Source: JAHECQ01 sp047638695 (GTDB lineage: Bacteria > Actinomycetota > Acidimicrobiia > Acidimicrobiales > SZUA-35). Taken from it: a stretch of DNA of 18,569 nucleotides. The stretch covers positions 1 through 18,569 of the forward strand of contig JBLINY010000094.1 of assembly GCA_047638695.1 (NCBI GenBank), read 5' to 3'. Both the position numbers and the translations under genes were made by a program. Below, piece after piece: positions 5,286-12,946 of this stretch. How positions within the stretch are numbered: the stretch's first letter is position 1; every line of letters begins with the position of its first letter. A model generated the notes under the pieces. The model ran no database searches. It was not told where the DNA came from and worked only from the letters and a program-made list of their open reading frames with translations.

Positions 5286-6902
5286 CTACGCCTGGGCTTC
5301 GGCGTGAGAAGTCCAGCGCTTGTAGTCAACCTTACCGTTGGCGGCCCGCTCGAGGCTGGCCACAGGAAACACTCGTTTCGGGGCCTTGTAGGCAGCAAGG
5401 TGGCTCTTTACATGGGCGATCACGTCGTCTTCGTCGACGCCATCGCCTGTTTCGACGACGGCGATGACCGCTTGTCCGAAGCGGTCGTCGGGGATGCCGA
5501 CGGCCACCGCATCGCTGATGCCCGGGTGAAGCTTGAGAACCTCTTCGACCTCCTCAGGGAAGATCTTCTCGCCACCACTATTGATGCATACCGAACCGCG
5601 GCCCAGCAGGGTGATCGATCCGTCGGCCTCAATGGTGGCGAAGTCGCCGGGAACCGAATAGCGGATGCCGTCAATCACGGGGAACGTGACCGCCGACTTC
5701 TCGGGGTCCTTGTAGTAGCCCACAGGGGTGCGGCCCTTGACGCCGACTTTCCCGATATCGCCCGATCCAGCTTCGACCAGGCGTCCGTCTTCGGTGATTA
5801 CTACAGAGTCGGGGCTGAGGCTGAAGGTGGCAGTCTTGGCTGCGGCTGCGCCGGACGAGACCGATGAACCCATGCCGACGGCCTCCGACGATCCGTATGC
5901 GTCGACCAGAACCAGACCGTCGTTGTGCCGGAGGAGGCCCAGCTTTGATTCACTGCTCCACATCACACCGGAAGAGATGATGACTCGGAGCGACGAGATG
6001 TCCCAGCGATCAGGCGCCGCGTCGAGTGCCTTCAGGATCGGCTTGGCGAAGGCATCTCCGACAATGAAAGTGCTCTTGACCCGCTGATGGTCGATGACGT
6101 CGAGAAACTCGTCGATGTCGAACCGAAGACCCACGAGTGTCACCACCGAGCCGCCCAGCGCAAGTGTGTTCAGCGCGTTGAACAAGCCCGTGCCGTGCAT
6201 CAGGGGGCACGCGGGCAAGCTAAGCGGCCCGGGTTTGGTGGTCCGAGCTAGGACAGCGGGGGACAGACCTTTGGCGTCGAGGTCAGGGGAAATGGGAAGG
6301 GCCTGACGATTGCTCTTGTCTGTCGCCACGAAGAGATCGTCCTGGCGCCACATGACGCCCTTCGGCATACCGGTGGTGCCACCCGTGTACAGGAAGATCA
6401 GATCGTCACCGCTGCGACCCTTCGGCCCCCTGACGCTGCCTTCGTGTGGTGTGGCTGCAGCTTCTTCATACGGCGTTGCCCAGTCGGGGCACGAGCCAAC
6501 CCCGTCGTCGACCCACAGCCAGGTGCGTACTGACGGGACGCGGTCGCGTATCCCCTCGACGACGTCGGTAAACGTTCCCTGGAAGACGACCGCGCTGGCA
6601 TCGGCGTTTTCCCAGATGTAGACCAGCTCGTCGTCGGCGTAGCGGTAGTTGGTGTTGACGTGCACAAGTGACGCCTTCGAGCAGGCGTAGAAAAGCTCGA
6701 GGTACTCAGGGCGGTTGTAGAGGTAGAAGGCCACCTTGTCCTGATGACCACACCCGGCGTCCAACAAGAAGCGGGCAATCCCATCAGCTCGGGTGTCGAC
6801 TTCCCCCCATGTGAGACTCGCGGCTCCATGAAGTAGCGCCGGAGCCTCAGGGAGAGCAACGGCCACGGATTCGAATACATCGGCATACGTCCAACCAGGC
6901 AC
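5286..6902 (-). CDS. Acyl-CoA synthetase (FadD-like, ANL superfamily)
   Basis: The 538-residue protein is complete for the adenylate-forming family. Motif A3 (P-loop) is YTGGTTGMPKG at 172-182, and A5 YGSSE is at 336-340. The ribose-binding Asp420 lies in VPGDFATIEADG. The hinge region GRGSVCINSGGEKIFPEEVE is at 434-453, and the catalytic A10 Lys524 is in NGKVDYKRW. These enzymes activate a carboxylate as acyl-AMP and transfer it to CoA. The early segments HQDKVAFYLYNRPEYLE and NTNYRYADDELVYIWENADA are typical of an actinobacterial FadD group that often occurs with steroid or branched-acid catabolism; the substrate is not readable. The start is GTG at 6902, giving the expected N-terminus MPGWTYADVFESVA, although no good ribosome binding site precedes it. 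It is followed 13 bp later by the selenoprotein gene. Confidence 0.92.
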   Translation of the reverse strand: MPGWTYADVFESVAVALPEAPALLHGAASLTWGEVDTRADGIARFLLDAGCGHQDKVAFYLYNRPEYLELFYACSKASLVHVNTNYRYADDELVYIWENADASAVVFQGTFTDVVEGIRDRVPSVRTWLWVDDGVGSCPDWATPYEEAAATPHEGSVRGPKGRSGDDLIFLYTGGTTGMPKGVMWRQDDLFVATDKSNRQALPISPDLDAKGLSPAVLARTTKPGPLSLPACPLMHGTGLFNALNTLALGGSVVTLVGLRFDIDEFLDVIDHQRVKSTFIVGDAFAKPILKALDAAPDRWDISSLRVIISSGVMWSSESKLGLLRHNDGLVLVDAYGSSEAVGMGSSVSSGAAAAKTATFSLSPDSVVITEDGRLVEAGSGDIGKVGVKGRTPVGYYKDPEKSAVTFPVIDGIRYSVPGDFATIEADGSITLLGRGSVCINSGGEKIFPEEVEEVLKLHPGISDAVAVGIPDDRFGQAVIAVVETGDGVDEDDVIAHVKSHLAAYKAPKRVFPVASLERAANGKVDYKRWTSHAEAQA

Positions 6903-6968
6903 GGTTGAGAGAGTAGATCTAGACCCCCCAGGGTTCGAATTCGTGGGAGTTTCGGCATAGCGGACAGC

Positions 6969-7006
6969 TTCGACTGGCCGATGTCGCCGGGAGGCGGATC
7001 GTCGAA
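6969..7006 (-). terminator. Possible imperfect hairpin after the flavoprotein gene
   Basis: TTCGAC (6969-6974) pairs with GTCGAA (7001-7006), enclosing a smaller CGCC/GGCG hairpin with a GGGA loop (6985-6996). It lies about 22 bp beyond the stop of the minus-strand flavoprotein gene and before the acyl-CoA synthetase. There is no U-tract and the interior is poorly paired, so this is a weak call. The rest of the 125-bp gap shows nothing clear except TAGATCTA at 6914-6921. Confidence 0.25.
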
Positions 7007-7027
7007 ATAACGCTCAACGCGTCGCGG

Positions 7028-8245
7028 CTAGCGGTAAGCCCCAGGGCTGGTGAACACCTGACGATGCCACCGACGTGGTGTGCCGATGACGGCTCGCGGG
7101 TAATCCTCGAACAGCCACCGTGAGAAGTTTCGACGCGTCCAGGAGGTAAGCCCGGCGGTAGCGATAGCTGCGTTGGCACCGGCTTTCGAACCGAGTGCGG
7201 TCGACAAGGTTTGGGCGAGGGCGTGGTCGCGAACCATGCCCTGGGTCAGATGCAGCTCAAACGCCGAGGTGGCCTTCGCTCGGTTCGTCGAGCGCGGGCC
7301 AGCGTCGGCGATGACGGAGGCAGCTAGGCGTCCGGTCTCGATCGCCTGGCCGATGCCCTCTCCCGTCATTGGATCGGTTGCGGTGGCCGCGTCGCCAACG
7401 AACAACACCCGCTCGGCTGTGAGGGGAGAGCGGCCAAGGCGCGCAGGGATGGGCCAGGCGCTGTGTCGGTTCTCGGCGACGGCCTTTTCGCCGAGGAAGC
7501 CGGCGACGTGGGGACGGGCGAGGATTTCTGGCCACAGGGCCTTCATCTGCTGGATCGAGTGATTGCGCCCACGCTGAATCCCGAAGCCGACGTTGGCGCT
7601 GCCATCGGCCAGCGGGAACGACCAGATGTAGCCGGGCAAAAGATCTGCGTCGAACCAAACCATCAGGTCGTTGGCGGCCCGACTCGACACATTGCGGAAG
7701 TACTGGCGAAAGGCGTGCCACTCGCCCCGGTAGTCGGGAACATTTAGTCCCAACATCCTTCTGGTCGGGGACCACATGCCGTCGGCGGCGACCACGAATT
7801 GAGCATCGAAGGTGGTCCCCCCGGCGCGTACCGTGACTCGGTCCGCCGATGGGGAAATGGCCTCGAGGGAAGTCTGCTCGAGCACGCGAGCGCCGCCGGC
7901 GCGTGCAAGGTCGACGAGCGCGGCGTCGAGCTCTCGACGCCGGGCGATGGCAGCAAACTGACCGTTGTCTCGGGGCAGCGGGAACATCCGCGACCGCCCA
8001 TTCGGTGCCGTTATGTGAACGTCGTTGACGACCTTCCAGCTGGGAACGCGGGCAGGGTCGAGTCCGAGCTGGTCGAGATGGCGGAGCGCTCCCGCGGTGA
8101 GACCATCACCGCAACACTTGTCGCGCGGGAATGACGCCTTGTCGATCACCGTTACGTCGAGTCCACGTTGCCGGCCCTCGATGGCTGCGGCCGCCCCCGC
8201 AGGGCCGGCACCGATTACCAGCAGATCAGATTGGTTTGCTGCCAC
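7028..8245 (-). CDS. Geranylgeranyl reductase-family FAD-dependent oxidoreductase
   Basis: The 405-residue flavoprotein begins with the Rossmann motif VIGAGPAGAAAA (10-21). PRDKCCGDGLT (40-50) is the typical loop of the geranylgeranyl reductase family. PGYIWSFPLADGSANVGFGI (204-223) and the second FAD motif VLFVGDAATATDPMTGEGI (280-298) follow. Family members saturate polyprenyl double bonds in menaquinone, archaeal or chlorophyll side chains; Mycobacterium MenJ is a close actinobacterial comparison in length and motif order. A menaquinone-type prenyl reductase is the best guess, but sequence alone does not exclude other lipid reductases or halogenase-like enzymes. The start is GTG at 8245, 6 bp after the stop of the VanW-domain gene, so the two are probably co-transcribed. 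The GTG has no obvious ribosome binding site and may rely on coupling. Confidence 0.87.
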   Translation of the reverse strand: MAANQSDLLVIGAGPAGAAAAIEGRQRGLDVTVIDKASFPRDKCCGDGLTAGALRHLDQLGLDPARVPSWKVVNDVHITAPNGRSRMFPLPRDNGQFAAIARRRELDAALVDLARAGGARVLEQTSLEAISPSADRVTVRAGGTTFDAQFVVAADGMWSPTRRMLGLNVPDYRGEWHAFRQYFRNVSSRAANDLMVWFDADLLPGYIWSFPLADGSANVGFGIQRGRNHSIQQMKALWPEILARPHVAGFLGEKAVAENRHSAWPIPARLGRSPLTAERVLFVGDAATATDPMTGEGIGQAIETGRLAASVIADAGPRSTNRAKATSAFELHLTQGMVRDHALAQTLSTALGSKAGANAAIATAGLTSWTRRNFSRWLFEDYPRAVIGTPRRWHRQVFTSPGAYR

Positions 8246-8251
8246 CCGCGG

Positions 8252-10162
8252 TCAGCCGTCGCCACTGGTGGTTGGCGATGACGGAGGGGCTGGGGTCGGC
8301 ACAGGAGTAGTGGTTGTCTCGCCCTCGCCTGCCGTCGTTGGAGTGGTGTCGCCTACCGACGTTGGTGTCGTGTCGCCTACCGATGTTGGCGTGGTGTCGC
8401 CAGGCACGGTGGTGGTTGTCGCTGGCGGCACCGTCGGGTTACCCGCACAGTCGAGACCCTGACCAGGCCGGTACACGGCAAACACCGAGTCAATCTTTTC
8501 CGTGCCGTCTTCCCATACCCGCTGTCGGGTGGTGGTGACGCGCGTGCAAGCTCCCTGTGAGGTCTCGGTGCGGCCGATGTCTTCGACCTCAATGTGCTTG
8601 GTCGAATAAAGGGTGACGGTGATTGAGGTGTCGTCATAGGTCGGCCACACGAGGATGCCGTAGGGCGTGTCGTTGCGAATCTTGAAGTCGGGTTTCGGCC
8701 ACGAGATGGTGGCCTCCCGGCCACGGGGGTAACGGCTGAAGTAGAGCGAGTGGCTCTGGTATTCGACGAACTCGATGCCAGCGAAGAACGCAGCGTTGAA
8801 GATGGTGGTGGTGAACTGACTGACGCCGCCTCCGACTTGAGCCTCGAGTACGCCTCGGGCGATGGCGCCGGCTGGAAGGAACCCTCGCTCCGACGTGCGC
8901 TTGCCGACGTAGGCGTTCAGGCTGAAGGTCTCGCCGGGCTTGATGACCGCTCCCTTGACGATGTCGGCCATGAGCTGAATGTTTGTGACTCGGTTCTCAC
9001 AGCAGCTGTGGTTGGTCGTAAAGGTGGCGACTTCTTCAACGATGCCGAGCACCTCGAGTTCGGCGACACCCTCGGTGCTACCCGAGACAACGGGAGCAAG
9101 CTCAACGATGCGTTCGGGAAGTTCGGGCTCGACGTCCTCGTCGTCGTCCGGCGACGAGGCGTCGTCTTGGTCCTCGTCCTCATTCTCGGACGGTTCAGGC
9201 AGCGGCTCAGCAAGGGCCGCCTTGAGGGCATCAGCCGACCCCTCCTCGCAGCAAACAACTGACTCCGAAGCGGGAATGATGACCGGCTTGCCGTTCACAA
9301 CCTCGAAACGGGCCTGTTGATCCTCACTGCCAAGTCCCGTGAATTGCGGCTTCAGCTCGGCGATGAGGGTCGCTTCGTCGAATATCCATACCGGCTCTTC
9401 GTCGTCAAAGTTGAGCAGAACCCAGCTGCGCATTTGCTCCGACGAGATCACGGCCTGAGAGGCGAGCACCTGCACAATGATGTCGTCAGCCGTGCGCTCA
9501 TTGGCCTCGTCTGCGAGCTCGACCAATTGGTCGGTATCGAGGTCTGGTAGCAGCGGCTGTGGATCGAGTGTGAGTTCGTACGGCTGCCCCGCTTCCAACA
9601 TGTCGGGGAGGGCTTCGGCCATCACGTCGTCAGCCAGCGTTGCCCCGTCGGCTCCGGGAACAACGACGAGTTCTCCGCCGACTATGTCGAGAATCGGTTC
9701 GAGGGGCCCGTCCAGCTCATTCTCGACCAGCTGGATGACGGCCTGCGCCGCCGACTCTTTCTCGATCAAGTAAGGGACGTCGAGTTCTTCCTCGCCGAAA
9801 AAGCTGCCCAGCCAGCGAAACGGTCGAGCGAGGAAGAAACCACCTCGCCGAGCGGTGAGCGCATCGTCGGCCAGTGTTTCGCCGTCGACGCGAACCCCAA
9901 GAGCCACAGGGTCGGTTTCAATGACGCGGTCGCCAACGTTCAGCGTGGCGGAAGCTTGTGACAGGCTGGCAGTGAGATCGCCAGCGACGGCGATGATGTC
10001 GTCATGATCGAGTCCGCCAACTGACATGCCGGCGACGGTGATCTTCCTGGCTGCCCGGTCGCCCGAGACGGCGCTGTCGATTCCCCAGCCGGCGACGAGA
10101 AGAAGTAAGAGGCCAAGGGTGATGCCCCCTCCGATCATTCCCGCTCGCCGACGCTTAGACAT
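8252..10162 (-). CDS. VanW-domain exported cell-envelope protein
   Basis: This 636-residue protein has a short basic N-terminus, one membrane segment (about 8-28) and a long extracytoplasmic part. Residues about 40-300 look like two copies of the putative peptidoglycan-binding module that usually precedes VanW domains. An acidic linker follows (about 324-350, Glu/Asp-rich). The VanW domain is at about 381-520, with FTTNHSCCENRVTNI, KPGETFSLNAYVG, GGGVSQFTTTIFNAAFF and SHSLYFSRYPRGREATI. The tail from about 575 is Thr/Pro/Ser-rich and repetitive. The family is named for VanW of vancomycin-resistance clusters; its biochemical role is unclear, though wall association is likely. Cysteines are paired (304/305 and 387/388), with single ones at 539 and 572. 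ATG 10162 is chosen because it places the membrane segment directly after MSKRRR; upstream in-frame codons to 10282 give no sensible leader. Confidence 0.88.
   Translation of the reverse strand: MSKRRRAGMIGGGITLGLLLLLVAGWGIDSAVSGDRAARKITVAGMSVGGLDHDDIIAVAGDLTASLSQASATLNVGDRVIETDPVALGVRVDGETLADDALTARRGGFFLARPFRWLGSFFGEEELDVPYLIEKESAAQAVIQLVENELDGPLEPILDIVGGELVVVPGADGATLADDVMAEALPDMLEAGQPYELTLDPQPLLPDLDTDQLVELADEANERTADDIIVQVLASQAVISSEQMRSWVLLNFDDEEPVWIFDEATLIAELKPQFTGLGSEDQQARFEVVNGKPVIIPASESVVCCEEGSADALKAALAEPLPEPSENEDEDQDDASSPDDDEDVEPELPERIVELAPVVSGSTEGVAELEVLGIVEEVATFTTNHSCCENRVTNIQLMADIVKGAVIKPGETFSLNAYVGKRTSERGFLPAGAIARGVLEAQVGGGVSQFTTTIFNAAFFAGIEFVEYQSHSLYFSRYPRGREATISWPKPDFKIRNDTPYGILVWPTYDDTSITVTLYSTKHIEVEDIGRTETSQGACTRVTTTRQRVWEDGTEKIDSVFAVYRPGQGLDCAGNPTVPPATTTTVPGDTTPTSVGDTTPTSVGDTTPTTAGEGETTTTPVPTPAPPSSPTTSGDG
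8346..8401 (-). repeat. 24-bp tandem repeat in the VanW-protein tail
   Basis: Two near-identical 24-bp units (8346-8369 and 8370-8393), plus the start of a third, encode the repeated octapeptide GDTTPTSV in the Thr/Pro-rich C-terminal tail. Differences between units are at third codon positions. Such coding repeats can change copy number by slippage and alter the length of the wall-spanning tail. Confidence 0.75.
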
Positions 10163-10317
10163 AGTGATCGAGTCTGGCACGGAGAGCAGCACAGTCGGTG
10201 TCAGCTTTTCAATGAACGGCGTGGCTGTGACAAGATCCACACGAACGGAGCGGCAGGCAGTGGCCGGCCGCGCTGTATACATCCCGAAAACGACTATCCA
10301 GAGGAGTCCCCCGAATC
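10163..10317. other. Divergent intergenic region between VanW and SDR genes
   Basis: This 155-bp gap should carry promoters for both directions. The plus strand has AGAGGAG before the SDR ATG at 10318 as a good ribosome binding site, and a TATACA -10-like hexamer at about 10275 without a matching -35. A GGCCGGCC palindrome lies at about 10262. No defined operator is recognised. Confidence 0.45.
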
Positions 10318-11244
10318 ATGAGTCGACTGTGTGAAGGTCGTGTGGTCATCGTCACCGGAGCTGGCCGCGGCATCGGGCGCGAGCATGCGCTAATGATGGC
10401 CGAGCACGGTGCGAAAGTGGTCGTGAACGATCTCGGCGGGAACGTCGACGGTACGGGCGACGACGATTCGCCTGCCCAGCAAGTAGCCAACGAGATCGCC
10501 GCTATGGGCGGCGAAGCGGTTGTAAACGGCGATGACGTTTCTGATTGGGAAGGCGCTCAGCGTCTGATCAACCAAGCGGTCGAGACCTTCGGCGGCCTCG
10601 ACGCCGTGGTCAACAATGCTGGCATCTTGCGTGACCGCATGCTCACGAACATGACCGAAGCTGAATGGGATGCCGTTATCAAGGTGCACCTCAAAGGCAC
10701 CTTCGCTCCATCTCGTTGGGCTGCCGCCTACTGGCGCGAACGCTCGAAGGCCGGGGAAACCAACGACGGTCGTATTATCAACACCACATCGGTGTCTGGT
10801 ATCTACGGCAACCCGGGCCAGACAAACTACGGCGCGGCCAAGGCTGGCATCGCTTCTTTCACCGTCATCGCGGCTCAGGAGTTGGCACGCTACGGCGTCA
10901 CCGTGAATGCGATTTCTCCTGGCGCGCTTACCCGCATGACCGAGAATCTTGGGATGGGCGAGATGGACGAGGAGGGCAAGGAAATGATGAGTCCTCGTTG
11001 GATCGCTCCGATCGCCACCTGGCTGGTCAGCAAGGAATCGGCTCCGGTGACGGGCCGGGTCTTCCAGGCCAGCGGTCGCGGCCTCGGCATCGCGAACACC
11101 TGGCACCAGGGTCCGATGAACGATGCTCTCGACGACCCCACCGTCATCGGCCCTGTCGTGCAGCGGATGATGGGCGAGGCCCAGCCCAACAGCGATATGG
11201 CCGGCAAGCCGACGACCGGTCCCGGCTTCCCAACCGCGTACTAG
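10318..11244 (+). CDS. SDR-family 3-hydroxyacyl-CoA dehydrogenase-like protein (MFE-2 dehydrogenase half)
   Basis: This is a 308-residue short-chain dehydrogenase/reductase. TGAGRGIG (13-20) binds the dinucleotide and NNAG is at 99-102. Ser158, Tyr171 and Lys175 (YGAAK) form the catalytic set. KVVVNDLGGNVDGTG and NNAGILRDRMLTNMTEAEWD are hallmarks of the dehydrogenase domain of multifunctional enzyme type 2. The expected reaction is NAD+-linked oxidation of a 3-hydroxyacyl-CoA. AGAGGAG precedes the ATG at good distance. It is followed 74 bp later by a MaoC-type hydratase; together they correspond to the fused dehydrogenase-hydratase of eukaryotic peroxisomes, here as two genes. The extended C-terminus after residue 245 is not part of the minimal SDR fold and probably shapes the acyl pocket or dimer. 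The substrate class is not readable. Confidence 0.9.
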   Translation: MSRLCEGRVVIVTGAGRGIGREHALMMAEHGAKVVVNDLGGNVDGTGDDDSPAQQVANEIAAMGGEAVVNGDDVSDWEGAQRLINQAVETFGGLDAVVNNAGILRDRMLTNMTEAEWDAVIKVHLKGTFAPSRWAAAYWRERSKAGETNDGRIINTTSVSGIYGNPGQTNYGAAKAGIASFTVIAAQELARYGVTVNAISPGALTRMTENLGMGEMDEEGKEMMSPRWIAPIATWLVSKESAPVTGRVFQASGRGLGIANTWHQGPMNDALDDPTVIGPVVQRMMGEAQPNSDMAGKPTTGPGFPTAY

Positions 11245-11252
11245 CCAGTTCC

Positions 11253-11266
11253 TGACCGCTCGGTCA
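11253..11266. promoter_or_regulatory. Perfect 14-bp palindrome, candidate TetR-type operator
   Basis: TGACCG-CT-CGGTCA is a perfect inverted repeat lying 9 bp after the SDR stop and 53 bp before the MaoC ATG. GACCGNNCGGTC-type palindromes are common operators of TetR-family regulators, including those controlling lipid catabolism. No regulator gene is in the window. It could instead be a short attenuating hairpin between the two genes. It is the only such site I noticed here. Confidence 0.35.
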
Positions 11267-11318
11267 GTTGCCCCGGAACCCAACGAATAACGATCACCTC
11301 AGCTCAAGGAGACACACC

Positions 11319-12188
11319 ATGCCCATCAATCACGATGCCGTCGGAGCTAAAGGCGAACCACGCCAAGCTTCATGGGACAAAGATCGTTGCTTGCTCTACG
11401 CGGTCGGCGTTGGTGCGGGTGCAGAAGATCCCGTTGGATCCGAACTCGAGTACACCACCGAAAATACCGCCGGTGTCCAGCAGAAGGTGCTGCCCACCTT
11501 CGTCGTGGTCAGCGGCTTCACGTCCACCGGCGGAAAGTCGGCAATGTCGGAACTTGGCACGTACGACACCCGCATGATGGTGCATGGCGAGCAGGGCATC
11601 GTGTTGCACAAGGAGATCCCGGTCGAGGGCGAGATCGAGACCATCGACGAGATCACCGGGATCTTCGACAAGGGCAAGGGTGCAGTGGTGTCTACGAAGA
11701 CCGTCGCCACGCTGGTCGGTGAAAGCGATCCGCTCTTCGAGACCACCTCTTCCCTCTTCATCAACGGTGAGGGTGGTTGGGGCGGCGACCGCGGTCCACA
11801 AGAAAAGGCAAACGTTGCCCCCGATCGCGACCCTGACGTGACGATCACGTACCAGACCCGAGAAGACCAAGCGCTTCTCTACCGTCTCTCGGGGGACAAG
11901 AACCCGCTGCATTCCGACAAGCAGTTCAGCGATGTTGGCGGTTTTCCCCGTCCGATCCTGCACGGTCTGTGCACCTACGGGTTCACGGGACGAGCACTGC
12001 TTCACGGCATGTGTGATGGTGACTCCAGTCGTTTCAAGGGTATGGAGGGGCGCTTCAGCTCGCCGGTCATGCCCGGCGAAGCCCTCACCGTCAAAATGTG
12101 GGAAAATGGTGATGGCCATGCCATCTTCCAAACTCAGGGCGGCGACGGCCGAATTGTCCTCAACAATGGCGGCCTCACCTACTCCTGA
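11319..12188 (+). CDS. MaoC-type (R)-specific enoyl-CoA hydratase 2
   Basis: The 289-residue protein is a double hot-dog hydratase. The C-terminal half carries the hydratase-2 motif YRLSGDKNPLHSD (188-200), with Asp193 and His198 as the catalytic pair at the same spacing as in human MFE-2. GFPRPILHGLCTYGF follows and is also typical. The N-terminal half is the degenerate hot-dog that binds the acyl tail. The reaction is hydration of trans-2-enoyl-CoA to (R)-3-hydroxyacyl-CoA, which the neighbouring SDR would oxidise. The ATG at 11319 has AAGGAG seven bases upstream; an in-frame extension to 11268 is not supported. The gene ends before a probable bidirectional terminator shared with nucS. Length and motifs are complete. 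The substrate could be fatty acyl-, bile-acid- or steroid-side-chain-CoA. Confidence 0.93.
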   Translation: MPINHDAVGAKGEPRQASWDKDRCLLYAVGVGAGAEDPVGSELEYTTENTAGVQQKVLPTFVVVSGFTSTGGKSAMSELGTYDTRMMVHGEQGIVLHKEIPVEGEIETIDEITGIFDKGKGAVVSTKTVATLVGESDPLFETTSSLFINGEGGWGGDRGPQEKANVAPDRDPDVTITYQTREDQALLYRLSGDKNPLHSDKQFSDVGGFPRPILHGLCTYGFTGRALLHGMCDGDSSRFKGMEGRFSSPVMPGEALTVKMWENGDGHAIFQTQGGDGRIVLNNGGLTYS

Positions 12189-12196
12189 GCCAAACC

Positions 12197-12236
12197 GGCA
12201 GCTCCCATCTCGGGTTTATCCCCGTTGGGCGCTGCC
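12197..12236. terminator. Probable bidirectional terminator between maoC-type gene and nucS
   Basis: In this 69-bp gap between convergent genes, GGCAGC (12197-12202) pairs with GCTGCC (12231-12236). Inside them CCCA pairs with TGGG, and CGGG with CCCG around TTTAT. That is about 14 pairs with one T/C mismatch and small internal bulges. No U-tract follows, as is common in GC-rich actinobacteria. Confidence 0.55.
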
Positions 12237-12257
12237 ACTTTGGAGAGGTAGCGCGGC

Positions 12258-12917
12258 CTAGAAGAGTTTTTGTTGCGGTCGTTCAATTCCACGCAGGACG
12301 TCATAGTCGACCTCTTGGGTGCCGATGTTGCGGTCATGCGCCAGCGTCTTGGCTTGGGGCTTGATCTCCTGGGCGACGAACATCCCTCGCACCGGAGCGA
12401 GATTGGCGTCGCGGTTGAGGAAGTCGAGGTAGCGAGTGAGCTGCTCGACACCATCGATCTCGCCCCGGCGCTTGATCTCAATGGCTACGGTCTGGCCCTC
12501 GGAATCTCGACACAGCAGGTCGACCGGCCCCACTTCGGTCGGGAACTCTCGTCGAATCAGCTTGAGGCCCTCTTCCATGTAGTCGGGCTCGACTGCCAGG
12601 AGCTCTTGTAGGTGAGCCTCGACGCCGTCCTTCTGGAGGCCGGGGTCGGTGCCGAGATCATGGGCGCTGTCGCTGATGACCTCGTGAAGTGTGATCAGTA
12701 GCTCCTCGCCCTTGGGGCTTACCACGGTCCAGTGGTCGTCGTACTCGGTCAGGACGTTGGGCGCATTCATCCAGTTCAAGGGCTTATAGGCACCGCCATC
12801 GGCATGGATAGCGACGCAGCCGTCGGCTTTGACCATGATGAGCCGAGTAGCCCGAGGAAGATGAGCGGTGAGCCGACCGTCGTAGTCGACGGTGCACTCT
12901 GAAATAACCAAACGCAT
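12258..12917 (-). CDS. nucS: Mismatch-specific endonuclease NucS/EndoMS
   Basis: The 219-residue protein matches actinobacterial NucS throughout, from the N-terminus (MRLVISECTVDYDGRLTAHL) through DPGLQKDGVEAHLQELL and VDLLCRD to EIKRRGEIDGVEQLTRYL. The nuclease core is of the PD-(D/E)XK type, with Asp133, Glu147 and Lys149 as metal and catalytic residues. NucS cuts both strands at mismatches and replaces MutS/MutL in most Actinobacteria. The C-terminus QQKLF resembles a sliding-clamp-binding peptide, consistent with the clamp interaction reported for this family. The ATG at 12917 is fixed by the conserved N-terminus although the ribosome binding site is weak. It lies 29 bp after a UbiB-family gene and ends at a probable terminator. 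It is strong taxonomic evidence for an actinobacterium. Confidence 0.96.
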   Translation of the reverse strand: MRLVISECTVDYDGRLTAHLPRATRLIMVKADGCVAIHADGGAYKPLNWMNAPNVLTEYDDHWTVVSPKGEELLITLHEVISDSAHDLGTDPGLQKDGVEAHLQELLAVEPDYMEEGLKLIRREFPTEVGPVDLLCRDSEGQTVAIEIKRRGEIDGVEQLTRYLDFLNRDANLAPVRGMFVAQEIKPQAKTLAHDRNIGTQEVDYDVLRGIERPQQKLF

Positions 12918-12946
12918 TCGAACTGTTTAGCCCGCTCGGACCGGCT

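Noticed and set aside
10390..11283. 297-residue minus-strand reading frame
   Set aside because: It is antisense to the SDR at 10318-11244, which has complete motifs and a good ribosome binding site. The antisense product is Arg/His-rich with no domain.
11370..12131. 253-residue minus-strand reading frame
   Set aside because: It is antisense to the MaoC-type hydratase, whose catalytic motif and ribosome binding site are clear.
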